DNA from: Kibdelosporangium philippinense
Lineage (GTDB): Bacteria; Actinomycetota; Actinomycetes; Mycobacteriales; Pseudonocardiaceae
Length of the DNA: 64,000 bases
NCBI RefSeq assembly: GCF_021390435.2
Contig: NZ_JAJVCN010000003.1
Span: 2,051,501-2,115,500 of the forward strand
Reading direction: 5' to 3'
The notes beneath the pieces were generated by a model. The model searched no databases. It saw nothing but the letters and a program-made list of their open reading frames with translations, and was not told where the DNA came from. This document shows positions 43,432-52,482 of the stretch, one piece after another; the stretch's first letter is position 1, and each line of letters begins with the position of its first letter. The translations under genes and the position numbers were made by a program.

Positions 43432-45903
43432 ATGGGTACCCTGACCTTCGTGCGTTTCACCAACGGCGTGTTCAAGATGCTCAGCCTCTGTCTGCTGGCG
43501 GGCGTGCTGGTCGCCGGAATCATGTTTCCCATGGTCGGGGCGGTCGGCGTGGCCTCGAACAGGGCCAGCGACACCATCGACAGCGCACAGGCGGAAATGG
43601 TGGAGATACCGCCGCCCTTGATCACTTCACTACTCGCTTCGAACGGTCAGCGGATCGCCACGCTGTACGACCAGTACCGGATACCGGTAACCGAAGAGCA
43701 GATCTCGCCGATCATGAAGGAAGCGTTGATCTCGATCGAGGATCGGCGGTTCTACGAACACCACGGCGTTGACTGGAAAGGCACAATGCGTGCCGCGCTG
43801 CGGACAAGCAGTGGCACCCAGCAGGGTGGATCGACACTCACGCAGCAATACGTGAAGAACTATTTGATCAACGTCATCTACCGCAAGGACAAAGTCCAGC
43901 AGCAAAACGCGCAGGAAGCCAGCATGGCCCGCAAGCTGCGCGAGGCGCAGGCCGCGATCCAGATCGAGCAGCGGATGACGAAGGAAGCCATCCTCACCGG
44001 CTACCTCAACGTGGTCGAGTTCTCCAACTCGATCTACGGCATCGGCGCGGCCGCGCAGACGTACTTCAACACCACGCCGGACAAGCTGACCGTGCCGCAG
44101 GCCGCGATGCTCGCCGGGATGGTGCAGAACCCCTCGCTGTACAACCCGTGGCGGTTCGCCCCCAAGGCGCTGGAACGGCGCAACGTCGTGATCGACACGA
44201 TGATCGAGACAGGCAGGTTGACCAGGGCCGACGGCGAGGCAGCGAAAGCGTCGCCACTGGGCGTGGCCGAGGAGCCGGTCAAACCGGCGAAGAACTGCAC
44301 CGGCGCCGGTCCGGAGGCCGGGTTCTTCTGCCAGTACGTCCAGGACTACTTGGAAAAGCTGGGCTTCACCCAGGACCAGTTGGAAATCGGCGGCTACACG
44401 ATCAAGACCAGCCTTGACCTGAACGCCACCTCGCTCGCCAAGAACGCGGCGATGGCCGAGGTGCCCAAGACGACCGACGGCATCGCGAACGTGATGGCGA
44501 TCGTCAAGCCGGGCAAGGACAAGCACCAGGTGCTCGCACTGGTGTCGAACCGGGACTACGGCACGGACGCCTCGAAGGGCCAGACCACATACCCGCAGCC
44601 GTATGGCATCGAGAACAAGTTCGGCACCGGCTCGATCAACAAGATCTTCACGGCAGCAGCGGCCCTGGAAAAGGGCATGGGCATCAACAACGTGATCGAG
44701 ACGCCGAACCACCACACATCCCGCCTGTTCACCGGTGGCGGGAAGTCGTGCCCACGGACCGAACGGCCGAACGACGGCGACACGCGCTGGTACTGCCTCG
44801 GCAACGCGAGCGACAAGTACCCCGAGCGGATGACGCTGCAGACGGCGCTCGCGACGTCACCGAACACCGGTTTCGTCAAGCTGGAGGAAATGCTCGGCAG
44901 CACCGACCCGGTGATCGACATGATGACGCGCCTCGGCATGCGCGAGACCATGGCGTCGAACATGAGCGGCAGGCCGGCAAAGCCAGGCGAGGAAACCCAG
45001 GCGCAGCACTTCAAGAGCAAGCCGGGCTACCCAGGCGGCGCGGCGATCACCCTCGGCCCGAACCCACTGAGCCCGCTGGAACTGGCGAACGTCGGGGCGA
45101 CGCTGATGAGCGGCGGCGTGTGGTGCCCACCGTCGCCGATCGTCGAAGTGATCGACCGCAACGGAAACCCAGTCGACCTGAAGGGCAAAGAGGCGCCCTG
45201 CGAGCAGGCGGTGGCCGAACCGCTGGCCAACACGCTGGTGACCGGCCTGAGCCGAGACGATCTGCCAGGTGGCACAGCGAACGCGGCCTCACGGTCGGTC
45301 GGCTGGAACCGGCCGATGATGAGCAAGACCGGCACGACCCAGGATCACAAGTCGGCGGGCTTCGTCGGCGCCACCCCGCAGTACGCGGCCGCGGTGCAGA
45401 CTTTCAACGACGGCCGCTCCCCACGTCCGATCCGCGACACCGACCCGCCGTCGCTGACGACCAGAGAAGGCAACATCTTCGGCGGCAAGGTACCGGCACG
45501 AACCTGGTTCGCGGCGATGAAAGCCTTGCACGGCAACGAACCGATCCTGCCGCTGCCACCGGTCGACCAACGCTACGTCGACGGCGGCCCGGACGTGCGG
45601 GTGCCGGACGTGGTCGGCCGAACCGAGCAGGAAGCCACGAACATCCTGCAGGGCGCCGGATATCAGGTCAGCGTGGTGCAACGCGACGACAGCAGGAAAC
45701 GCGGCACAGTCGTCGGCCAAACCCCTCGCGGTACGAAGGTGGCTGGCGGCACGATCACGATCTACGTGTCCACCGGCAGCGCGCCCGTACAACACGACAC
45801 CACGACCAACCCGCCGCCTTCGTCTGGCGGTGAGGACCCCGGCGAAGGTGGCGGTGATCCCGGCGAAGGTGGCGGCGGCGACCCTGGAGAGGGCGGCGGA
45901 TAA
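43432..45903 (+). CDS. ponA2: Bifunctional class A penicillin-binding protein with PASTA domain (PonA2-like)
   Basis: 823 aa. A signal-anchor helix (MLSLCLLAGVLVAGIMFPMVGAV) is followed by the GT51 glycosyltransferase domain (SIEDRRFYEHHGVDWKGTMRA; QQGGSTLTQQYVKN; NVVEFSNSIYGIGAAAQTYF). The transpeptidase has the active Ser in GSINKIF (S-x-x-K), SPN, and KTGTTQDHKSAGF (K-T-G). One PASTA domain (VPDVVGRTEQEATNILQGAGYQV...KVAGGTITIYVSTG) and a Gly/Glu-rich tail (GEDPGEGGGDPGEGGG) close it. It makes peptidoglycan; in mycobacteria PonA2 matters in non-growing and stressed cells. Confidence 0.95.
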   Translation: MGTLTFVRFTNGVFKMLSLCLLAGVLVAGIMFPMVGAVGVASNRASDTIDSAQAEMVEIPPPLITSLLASNGQRIATLYDQYRIPVTEEQISPIMKEALISIEDRRFYEHHGVDWKGTMRAALRTSSGTQQGGSTLTQQYVKNYLINVIYRKDKVQQQNAQEASMARKLREAQAAIQIEQRMTKEAILTGYLNVVEFSNSIYGIGAAAQTYFNTTPDKLTVPQAAMLAGMVQNPSLYNPWRFAPKALERRNVVIDTMIETGRLTRADGEAAKASPLGVAEEPVKPAKNCTGAGPEAGFFCQYVQDYLEKLGFTQDQLEIGGYTIKTSLDLNATSLAKNAAMAEVPKTTDGIANVMAIVKPGKDKHQVLALVSNRDYGTDASKGQTTYPQPYGIENKFGTGSINKIFTAAAALEKGMGINNVIETPNHHTSRLFTGGGKSCPRTERPNDGDTRWYCLGNASDKYPERMTLQTALATSPNTGFVKLEEMLGSTDPVIDMMTRLGMRETMASNMSGRPAKPGEETQAQHFKSKPGYPGGAAITLGPNPLSPLELANVGATLMSGGVWCPPSPIVEVIDRNGNPVDLKGKEAPCEQAVAEPLANTLVTGLSRDDLPGGTANAASRSVGWNRPMMSKTGTTQDHKSAGFVGATPQYAAAVQTFNDGRSPRPIRDTDPPSLTTREGNIFGGKVPARTWFAAMKALHGNEPILPLPPVDQRYVDGGPDVRVPDVVGRTEQEATNILQGAGYQVSVVQRDDSRKRGTVVGQTPRGTKVAGGTITIYVSTGSAPVQHDTTTNPPPSSGGEDPGEGGGDPGEGGGGDPGEGGG

Positions 45904-45911
45904 ACCTGAAC

Positions 45912-45950
45912 AAAGAAAGCCCGCAGGCGGTGCGCCTGCGGGCTTTCTTT
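45912..45950 (+). terminator. Strong terminator after ponA2
   Basis: Perfect 17-base arms AAAGAAAGCCCGCAGGC and GCCTGCGGGCTTTCTTT with a 5-base loop, 8 bases past the stop. The A/T ends make it bidirectional, serving the convergent gene too. Confidence 0.9.
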
Positions 45951-45958
45951 TACTGTCT

Positions 45959-46336
45959 TCACCTACATGCGAGGGGCGAGTCGTATTCGTCATAACCGCC
46001 GCCCGGCCGGTCCACCCTCAGCCGGGTGTGCCAGCACCCGCCAGCCGAACCGGTATAACCGTGGCCAGTATGCGTCTGACCAGCAGACCAGCAGAAGTCG
46101 CCGATGTTCTGGAAACTGCCGCCGCCGATCATATAAAGCGTGCCACAAACGGTGCCGCCATGGATCTTCTGGTACCACCCAGGGGAATATGGACTGTCCA
46201 GCTCGATGCACAGATTTCCGTTACCGATGTTCTTGCACTGTGCGGGAATCGGAGCGTCAGCAGTTGCCGAACCAGCCATCGAAAGCGGCACAGCCAACGC
46301 GATGACAAAAGCGGCTCCCAGCCTTTTCAACCACAT
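45959..46336 (-). CDS. Small secreted cysteine-rich protein, unknown
   Basis: 125 aa from ATG 46336 with GGAGGG eight bases upstream. A Sec signal peptide (MWLKRLGAAFVIALAVPLSMAGSATA, cleavage likely after ATA) precedes a mature domain of about 99 residues with six Cys (QCKNIG, LCIELD, TVCGTL, DFCWSA, GGCWHT, LACR) and several Gly/Tyr-rich turns (SPGWYQKIHGGTVCGTLYMIGGG). The pattern suggests a disulfide-stabilised extracellular protein. No family identified. Confidence 0.75.
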   Translation of the reverse strand: MWLKRLGAAFVIALAVPLSMAGSATADAPIPAQCKNIGNGNLCIELDSPYSPGWYQKIHGGTVCGTLYMIGGGSFQNIGDFCWSAGQTHTGHGYTGSAGGCWHTRLRVDRPGGGYDEYDSPLACR

Positions 46337-46582
46337 ACGGATCCCTCCATCGACAAGGTGCCGTAGGCATGGGGCACTGCGATACGGCACGACAAGGCGA
46401 CCTCCCCCAGCGAGGGCGCGTAGATCACGACCAGAACCGATAAAAACGTAGTGACACCAACGAGACAACTGGCCAAACGGGTGAACACCGCACACTCGGC
46501 CAGAATTGTTGGAAAATCGCTTGACAGCGCTCGACACGAAAAAGGCGCCTCCCGCAGGAGACGAGACGCCCTTGATCGTTCG
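46337..46582. other. Promoter region and yqeY terminator
   Basis: No gene. A GC-rich stem (GGCGCCTC with GAGACGCC, and an inner CTCC/GGAG, about 46545-46571) lies past the YqeY-like gene on the minus strand and looks like its terminator. Confidence 0.45.
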
Positions 46583-47053
46583 TTACTGGCTGAGGCGAGC
46601 CTTCACAGCGGCAGCGACCCGGCCCCCCTCGGCGCGACCGGCGACCTTGCCGTTCGCTGCCTTCATCACAAGGCCCATCTGCTTCTGGCTCGGCGCGCTG
46701 CCGGTCTGCTCGGCAACCTCGGCAACGGCCTGCGCGACGAGGTCAGCGAGCTCGTCGTCGGACAGCTGGGCTGGCAGGTACTCGGCGATGACCTCGGCTT
46801 CGGCGAGCTCGGCCGCGGCCTGGTCGGCACGACCCGCGGAATCGAAGGCTTCGGCGGCTTCCTTGCGCTTCTTGGCCTCACGGGTCAGCACGCGCTGGAC
46901 TTCCTCGTCGGTCAGCTCACGCGCCTCTTTGCCCGCGACCTCTTCGGTGCTCACCGCCGCGAGCACCATTCGCAGGGTGCCCAGCCGGGCGGTGTCCTTG
47001 GCCTTCAGCGCGACGACCATGTCCGACTTCAACTTGTCCTTGAGCTCCGCCAT
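46583..47053 (-). CDS. GatB/YqeY domain protein
   Basis: 156 aa from ATG 47053 (MAELKDKLKSDMVVALKAKD). It is a complete YqeY domain: LGTLRMVLAAVSTEEVAGKEARELTDEEVQRVLTREAKKRKEAAEAFDSAGR, then EAEVIAEYLPAQLSDDELADLVAQ, QKQMGLVMKAANGKVAGRAEGGRVAAAVKARLSQ. The family shares its fold with the tail of GatB, which contacts tRNA in the amidotransferase complex; the stand-alone role is not established. Divergent from the metallophosphoesterase gene. Confidence 0.9.
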   Translation of the reverse strand: MAELKDKLKSDMVVALKAKDTARLGTLRMVLAAVSTEEVAGKEARELTDEEVQRVLTREAKKRKEAAEAFDSAGRADQAAAELAEAEVIAEYLPAQLSDDELADLVAQAVAEVAEQTGSAPSQKQMGLVMKAANGKVAGRAEGGRVAAAVKARLSQ

Positions 47054-47129
47054 AACACGAACGTTACCGCCGCCTTCCAACACGGCGGCGGCTGCCACGG
47101 CGTGTCCAGGGCGCCGTACTCTCGAAGGC

Positions 47130-48080
47130 GTGAGTACGTGGGCCCGAATCGCTTTGGCAACGACAGCAGCAGGTGCGGCGACCGTCGCGTACGCGGCGGG
47201 AATCGAACGAAGGCGATGGACACTGCGCCAAGCCACCCTGCCCGTCCTGGCTGAAGGCGCCCGGCCACTGCGAATCCTGCACATTTCGGACATCCACATG
47301 CTGCCCGGCCAGCGGTCGAAACAGCGCTGGATCGCGGCACTCGACGCACTCGAACCAGACCTGGTCGTCAACACCGGCGACAACCTCGCACACATGCAGG
47401 CGGTGCCAGCCGTCGTGCGCGCCCTCGGCCCGTTGATGAACCGGCCGGGTGTCTTCATCTTCGGCAGCAACGACTACTACGCGCCGAAACCGAAAAACCC
47501 CGCCCGCTACCTCCTGCCAAGCGCGAAAAAGAAGCGCATCCACGGCATCAAACTGCCTTGGCGCGACCTCCGCGCAGCCATGGTCGAACGCGGCTGGCAC
47601 GACATGACACACGTCCGCAAAATCGTCAGCGTCGACGGCCGCAACATCGCGGTCGCTGGCGTCGACGACCCACACCTGCGCCGCGACCGCTACAAAGAAA
47701 TCGCCGGCCGCCCAGACCCAACAGCGGCACTCAGGCTGGGCATCACCCACTCACCCGAACCACGAGTCCTCGACGCCTTCGACAGCGACGGCTACGACCT
47801 AGTACTCGCCGGACACACCCACGGCGGCCAACTCCGCATCCCCGGCTACGGCGCACTCGTCACCAACTGTGATCTGGATCGCTCCCGCGCCCGCGGCGCC
47901 TCCCGCTGGGGCAGCCACATGTGGCTGCACGTATCCGCCGGACTCGGCACATCCCCATACGCCCCAGTGCGATTCGCGTGCCCGCCGGAAGCAAGCCTGC
48001 TCACCCTCGTACCCAGGACGAACGGTGGCGAGGCGGCAAAACCCAATACCCGTTTCGGGGCCCGCGCAGACGTCCGCTAG
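47130..48080 (+). CDS. Membrane-anchored metallophosphoesterase (Rv3683-like)
   Basis: 316 aa from GTG 47130. An N-terminal signal anchor (ARIALATTAAGAATVAYAAG) precedes a calcineurin-like domain with HISDIHMLP (D-x-H), NTGDNLAH (G-D), FGSNDYYAP (the usual GNHD is GSND here), and LAGHTHGGQLRIPG (G-H-x-H). All metal-binding positions but the NHD His are visible. YkuE/Rv3683-like enzymes are thought to act on lipid or wall phosphates; the substrate is unknown. The gene ends 21 bases before tRNA-Pro. Confidence 0.88.
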   Translation: MSTWARIALATTAAGAATVAYAAGIERRRWTLRQATLPVLAEGARPLRILHISDIHMLPGQRSKQRWIAALDALEPDLVVNTGDNLAHMQAVPAVVRALGPLMNRPGVFIFGSNDYYAPKPKNPARYLLPSAKKKRIHGIKLPWRDLRAAMVERGWHDMTHVRKIVSVDGRNIAVAGVDDPHLRRDRYKEIAGRPDPTAALRLGITHSPEPRVLDAFDSDGYDLVLAGHTHGGQLRIPGYGALVTNCDLDRSRARGASRWGSHMWLHVSAGLGTSPYAPVRFACPPEASLLTLVPRTNGGEAAKPNTRFGARADVR

Positions 48081-48101
48081 AGTATCCCCAGCAAGACAAG
48101 C

Positions 48102-48175
<74 letters not shown>

Positions 48176-48183
48176 CGCTGGTC

Positions 48184-48215
48184 AGAGCCCGTCCACTTTA
48201 GAGTGGACGGGCTCT
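48184..48215 (+). terminator. tRNA-Pro terminator, att-left copy
   Basis: AGAGCCCGTCCACT and AGTGGACGGGCTCT (14-base arms, 4-base loop TTAG) followed by TTT. A near-identical hairpin lies after the right att repeat. Confidence 0.88.
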
Positions 48216-48890
48216 TTTAATGCCCTGCCTGCCTAACTGCCTGTCTAAGCCGCCGTGGTCGGGAAAATGCCGTCCATCGCGACCGCTCCGTCTTCGATGA
48301 CTGGCCGGAGCTGGTGGCGGTAAACCTGCTCCGTCACGCTCGTGCTGCTGTGGCCCACCAGGAGCGCAATCTTCTCGATCGGAACGCCACTGTCTGAGAG
48401 CAACGAGACGAAGCTGTGCCGGAGCTCACGAGGTGTCCAGTCTTTCGCGACCAGCCCGGCGGCCTTGGCCACCCGGCGAAAGGCACGCCGTACGTTGGCC
48501 GCGTCCAACTCCGTACCAGCTTCGGAGGCGAAGACCAGGTCGTGATCTGCCCGTCCCTGCCCGGCTGTTGCCTCCCGTCGGCTGGCCTGCCGTTCTTGGT
48601 GTGTCTTGAGCGCGTCAATGCATCGTTGAGGTAGGGCCAACGTGCGGCGGGACTTGCGGGTCTTGGTGTCTCCCCCGGCGCGCACAGACCGCCACACCAT
48701 GATGTGTGGAGGCACCGGAGGACTCGCCTTTGGTTTCCCGGCGAGATCGACATGCGACCAGGTCAGCGGCCGCATTTCCTCCGTCCGGGCGCCACTCAGC
48801 AACGACACAACTATGTACGTGCCAATGACAGATTGCTCCGCCTCCGCAGCGGCAAGAATCGCCTCCGCCTGGTCGAAGGTGAGCGCCTTA

Positions 48891-49827
48891 GAGGGCATCT
48901 GATCTTGGTTGGGGCGATATGTCTGTGTCGGGTGACGGCTGATACCTTGATCAACTTGTGGGGTCCCGGCGTGCGTACCGCAGCGACTTGTCCGATGCTC
49001 GCTGGGCGTTGATCGAGCCAACGCTGACGGCGTGGCGTGCTGCCCGGCGTGGGCCGGGAACCGTGATGCGCGTGCATGACTTGCGGGAGATCGTGAACGC
49101 GATCCTGTACGTGTGCCGGACCGGGATCGCCTGGGAGTATCTGCCGCACGACTTCCCGCCCTGCAAGACGGTTTATGACTACTACGCCAAGTGGGAAGCC
49201 GATGGCACAACGGAAACGCTGCATGACCTGTTGCGTGACCAAGTCCGCGTCGCGAAAGGCCGCGCTGCTGCCCCGACGGCGGCGATCATCGACTCGCAGA
49301 GCGTGAAAACCTCCTGCAATGTCAGCGAATCCAGTCAGGGTATCGACGCGGGCAAGAAGATCAAGGGCCGCAAACGGCACATCGCCACCGATGTGCTCGG
49401 CCTGCTGCTGGCGGTAATCGTGACCGCGGCGTCGGTGCAGGATTCCGCTGGCGGGCAACAGGTTCTCGATCATCTCGCCGCTGCGCATCCGACCGTGTCG
49501 GCGGCATGGGTGGACGGTGGCTACAACAACACAGTCATCCGTCATGGAGCCCAGCGGGGTATCCGGGTTGAGGTCGTCAAACGCCCTTCTGCCAAGGGAT
49601 TCCACGTGTTGCCCCGGCGGTGGGTAGTGGAGCGCAGTCTGGGCTGGCTGATGCAACACCGCCGACTCGCGCGCGACTACGAAGCCCTGCCCCAGCGGTC
49701 GCGCACGATGGTCCACTGGGCGATGACTAACATAATGAGCCGCACCCTGACCGGGGAATCCACCCAAACCTGGCGAAACGATCCACCCAAAGCAGACATT
49801 CTTGCCTAACTAAGATCAGATGCCCTC
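48891..49827 (+). mobile_element. IS5-family insertion sequence, copy B
   Basis: 937 bases with the same termini as copy A and target duplication TTA (48888-48890, 49828-49830). It lies inside the AICE integrase. Confidence 0.94.
48958..49809 (+). CDS. IS5-family transposase, copy B
   Basis: 283 aa, the same protein as copy A. The catalytic Asp (IIDSQSVKTS), second Asp (WVDGGYNN) and Glu (VVERSLGWL) are all present; it is transcribed opposite to the host integrase. An intact transposase with intact ends and target duplication indicates that this copy is potentially active. Confidence 0.95.
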   Translation: MGSRRAYRSDLSDARWALIEPTLTAWRAARRGPGTVMRVHDLREIVNAILYVCRTGIAWEYLPHDFPPCKTVYDYYAKWEADGTTETLHDLLRDQVRVAKGRAAAPTAAIIDSQSVKTSCNVSESSQGIDAGKKIKGRKRHIATDVLGLLLAVIVTAASVQDSAGGQQVLDHLAAAHPTVSAAWVDGGYNNTVIRHGAQRGIRVEVVKRPSAKGFHVLPRRWVVERSLGWLMQHRRLARDYEALPQRSRTMVHWAMTNIMSRTLTGESTQTWRNDPPKADILA

Positions 49828-50337
49828 TTAGACGGCCGTCCCGTCTGACCAACCGGGACGTCACACAGCATCACGACGTTGCGCTTCACCTTGTCGCGCG
49901 CCTGCGCTCGGGCAATTGCTCTCTTGAGCACAGACCGAATGTCACGGAGCGTTCGAGTGGCGAGTGTCTTGGCCTTGTCGGCAAGCCACTTGTCGACATC
50001 CTCAGCAGACAGGTCACGCAGCTTGCGGGCGCCCAGCGCTGGAATGACATGGGTGTCAGCAAGGATGGTCAACGTCTTGACCGTTTGCTGGTCGCGTCCG
50101 TTCAACCCGTAGGTCAGCCAATCTCTGACGGCTTTCTCCACCGTGTAGTCGTGGGGCGCAATCGCCAAGCCGTCGTCGTAGTCGCGGAGTATCTCCTTGA
50201 GCTTGTTCTTGGCCTCCGTCTTGGTCTTGCCGCTTCCCGACTTCACAATCCGCTTTCCGGCGGGAGTCCATCCAACAGTGGCAACCGCAATCCACCGCTG
50301 TCGCTGCTCGTGCCAGTGCAGACTGCCGTCACCACGG

Positions 50338-50577
50338 CTACGACGCTTGGTCATATTCAACCCCCGATTCACGCATGAGTAGCTGGACGTAGTCCTGAAT
50401 GGCGAGCGCCGGAATGAGTCGCGTTCGGCCCTGTGTGACCGAGCGCAGGCGACCCGCGCGAATCTGCTCGTAGATGACCGAGCGGCTCATGGAGAGCAAT
50501 CCCATCGCCTCGGGGATCCGGTACAGGTGTCGGAGCGGTACAGCGGTCGGAACAGCGTTGTGTGCCTCGGTGTTCAC
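50338..50577 (-). CDS. xis: Excisionase / MerR-type HTH protein
   Basis: 79 aa. LYRIPEAMGLLSMSRSVIYEQIRAGRLRSVTQGRTRLIPALAIQDYVQLL is the standard excisionase winged helix-turn-helix (DNA-binding domain of the helix_turn_helix_17 type). It overlaps the integrase start by 17 bases, as usual in AICEs, and its own start overlaps the stop of the DUF3631 gene, suggesting one transcript from replication genes to integrase. Confidence 0.9.
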   Translation of the reverse strand: MNTEAHNAVPTAVPLRHLYRIPEAMGLLSMSRSVIYEQIRAGRLRSVTQGRTRLIPALAIQDYVQLLMRESGVEYDQAS

Positions 50578-51725
50578 GCGTCACCTCCGGACGGCTCAGC
50601 GGGCAGGTAACGCGCCCATGCATCGGACAAGCCGACCTGTTCGACTTGGGTGTTGGTGGGATAGGTGACGTAGCCCTTTGCGTTGGTGCCGTTGTGTTTG
50701 AACGTCAGTGGAGCGACTTGGTACGGGCTCAACTCTTGGGCGAGTCGACGGGCGTCGAGCGGTTTTCCGTTGAGGTCAGCCCATGGCGCGTCGTCGATCG
50801 CGCGCAGGCGTGTGACGATCTCGGCGGTGTGCATCCGTTCTGTGGACTCCCCGTTGAACAGCGTGCGGAGATCGGCAAGCATGCGGACGCCCAGTGATGG
50901 CGTGGTTTTCTGGTTGAACACGAAGTGGCTGCACGCGTTCCGCGCGGTTGTCGGCCAGTGGTCGCCCGCTTCGTCGGCAATGGCCAAGAGCGGTTCCCAG
51001 ATCTCGGCTGGACGGTCGTCGACTCCCGGCGGCATGTTGGGCTCTGCCTCGACCAGCCTTTCGCCGATGCTGGTCGCCCGCGCATTCAGCGCCTCGCGGA
51101 TCGGTGTGGCCTGACGGGTGACTTTAGATTCCCGGTAGGACTCGACACGTTCGTCGTGCCGACGTCGACGAAGGTGAATGGTGATGGACCGAGTGGTGAT
51201 TGTGTCCGGCATCCGTCCGGCAAGTCCCGCCAATGCAGCGGGCGCGAAAACCGGGAGACGTTCCACTGTGAACCCGGTTGCCGGGTCGCCCTTGGTCTTG
51301 GGAATGGTGGCGGTGCGCTTGTAGCCGAGGTTCAGCATCTGCCGGACGTCTTCGTTGCCCGCTCCCCCAGCACCGAAAACGGTGTCCACTTCGTCCATCA
51401 AGATGGTGATCGGTCCGGCCGCGACCATCCGGACCAACGCAGCGGCTGAACCGCCTGCGGTCATTTCCGGTTGGTTGGTGAGGTGCTGCGCGATTTCCAG
51501 CACGCGCGTCTTGCCCGATCCTGGCTCCGGAGAGGACAGGATGAGCCGGGGCGTGATGTAGAAGGCGTCAGCAACCCACGTGTGCGCGTACCAAAGCGCG
51601 AGCATCGGTGCGCAGTGCTCCGAGGGGAATGCGGAGAATCGCGCCACGAAGTCACGAACCTGGTTCAGCACTTCGTGACCAGGAAGGGACGTCGGAGTCG
51701 GAACGACCCGCAGTGCGGCGGTCAT
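50574..51725 (-). CDS. DUF3631-domain ATPase, replication-type protein
   Basis: 383 aa. A P-loop (ILSSPEPGSGKTRVLEIAQHLT, about 63-84) and Walker B (PITILMDEVDTVFGAGG) form an AAA+-like ATPase. The C-terminal half has the DUF3631 signature (EIWEPLLAIADEAGDHWPTTARNA, then TERMHTAEIVTRLRAIDDAPWADLNGKPLDARRLAQELSPYQVAP). Such proteins occur fused to or beside prim-pol domains in phages and AICEs; here it takes the place of RepSA/prim-pol initiators, so a helicase-loader or initiator role is inferred. Overlaps the next upstream gene by 4 bases. Confidence 0.85.
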   Translation of the reverse strand: MTAALRVVPTPTSLPGHEVLNQVRDFVARFSAFPSEHCAPMLALWYAHTWVADAFYITPRLILSSPEPGSGKTRVLEIAQHLTNQPEMTAGGSAAALVRMVAAGPITILMDEVDTVFGAGGAGNEDVRQMLNLGYKRTATIPKTKGDPATGFTVERLPVFAPAALAGLAGRMPDTITTRSITIHLRRRRHDERVESYRESKVTRQATPIREALNARATSIGERLVEAEPNMPPGVDDRPAEIWEPLLAIADEAGDHWPTTARNACSHFVFNQKTTPSLGVRMLADLRTLFNGESTERMHTAEIVTRLRAIDDAPWADLNGKPLDARRLAQELSPYQVAPLTFKHNGTNAKGYVTYPTNTQVEQVGLSDAWARYLPAEPSGGDA

Positions 51726-52267
51726 GCTGCCTTCCTTTCGTGACGGGTGATCCCCTCAGGCGTGAAGGGCCTGGTGGTGAATCGCTGGCGTTGGGCGGCA
51801 AGCCCGGCGTATCCGGTGGTGATCTGGCCGTCGAGCAGATCGAGGGCTCCGTCGGTTTCCGCTTGTAGCAACCGCTTGGCGTAGATGACGACGTGCCGCC
51901 GGTAGGACGCTTCGATGAGCAAATCAATGTGGTAGCCGAGATCTCCGCCGTGCCATGGAAGGGTGTAGGCGTCAGCCATCCACTCCGCGACGCGCTTGAG
52001 CTTGTGTTCTCCCGGAATCGCTCCGGTCCGTAGCGCGTAGCCGACGATGGCGGCAGGGTCCACGCTGGACAGCCCGGCCGTGATCATGTCGGCCAGGAGT
52101 CCGGCGACGGTGGCTGCTCGCCAGTCGGTGAAGTCGCCCGGTTCGAGCCGGTTGAGGTGCCGTTCTGCGGTGTCGGGTGAGAGCTGCATGAGCACTCCGA
52201 TCACCACGGCTTCCAAGTCGGTCGCGGGAATCACGAGGTGTCCCTTCGTTGCGTTCTGTAGTCGCAT
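51722..52267 (-). CDS. DnaB N-terminal domain-like protein
   Basis: 181 aa. ATDLEAVVIGVLMQLSPDTAERHLNRLEPGDFTDWRAATVAGLLADMITAG resembles the helical N-domain of replicative helicase DnaB (E..VLG.L......L....DF......IF.A), without the RecA-type motor. DnaB-N-like stand-alone proteins accompany DUF3631 ATPases in actinobacterial elements and may recruit the host helicase. Translationally coupled to the ATPase gene downstream. Confidence 0.7.
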   Translation of the reverse strand: MRLQNATKGHLVIPATDLEAVVIGVLMQLSPDTAERHLNRLEPGDFTDWRAATVAGLLADMITAGLSSVDPAAIVGYALRTGAIPGEHKLKRVAEWMADAYTLPWHGGDLGYHIDLLIEASYRRHVVIYAKRLLQAETDGALDLLDGQITTGYAGLAAQRQRFTTRPFTPEGITRHERKAA

Positions 52268-52482
52268 GTGTGCGTGCGAGGGGAAGGCGATCAGCGCGTG
52301 TGCTGATCGGCCGGTGGTCTGTGAGGCGGTGAAACGAGGTGGCGGGTGCGTGGCGCGGGAGGCATCTACCTCCCGCTACCTCGCAGGTCAGAGCCCATGT
52401 CCCCGCGGTCTACCCCGGTAGAGGGAGAGGGCTACCCGACGGTGGTCGGCAGAGGCCGCCGGGTAGCGGGTCGAGTAGACCC
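52268..52482. promoter_or_regulatory. AICE intergenic region with CTACC dyads
   Basis: No gene. A hairpin GGGAGG-CATCTA-CCTCCC lies at about 52360-52377, and the dyad TCTACC-CC-GGTAGA at 52409-52422. CTACC/GGTAG recurs about eight times, including next to the ftsK stop. It is the promoter region for the DnaB-N-like gene and probably a protein-binding locus. Confidence 0.5.
52371..52436 (+). repeat. clt-like segment beside ftsK (copy 2)
   Basis: TCTACCTCCCGCTACC, then GGTCAGAGCCCATG, then TCTACCCCGGTAGAGGGAG-AGGGCTACC. The same words occur in the same order at 25819-25889. Location directly downstream of the translocase gene suits a cis-acting transfer locus recognised by the FtsK C-terminal winged helix. 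Confidence 0.55.

Larger units (their letters stand above)
48245..50354 (-). pseudogene. AICE tyrosine integrase, interrupted by an IS5-family element
   Basis: The 5' part (50354 down to 49828) reads MTKRRSRGDGSLHWHEQRQR... through the arm and core-binding domains to NVVMLCDVPVGQTGRPSK. The 3' part (48890 to 48245) resumes ALTFDQAEAILAAAEAEQSV with catalytic GARTEEMRPLTW (Arg), PRELRHSFVSLL (R-x-x-R form), VGHSSTSV (His) and VYRHQ (Tyr). Removing 48891-49827 and one TTA restores the frame exactly, giving about 390 aa. As it stands the split gene cannot make an active recombinase, so excision would depend on another integrase. Confidence 0.93.

Noticed and set aside
43630..44715. 361-residue minus-strand open frame
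   Set aside because: Antisense to ponA2; no motif and typical shadow composition.
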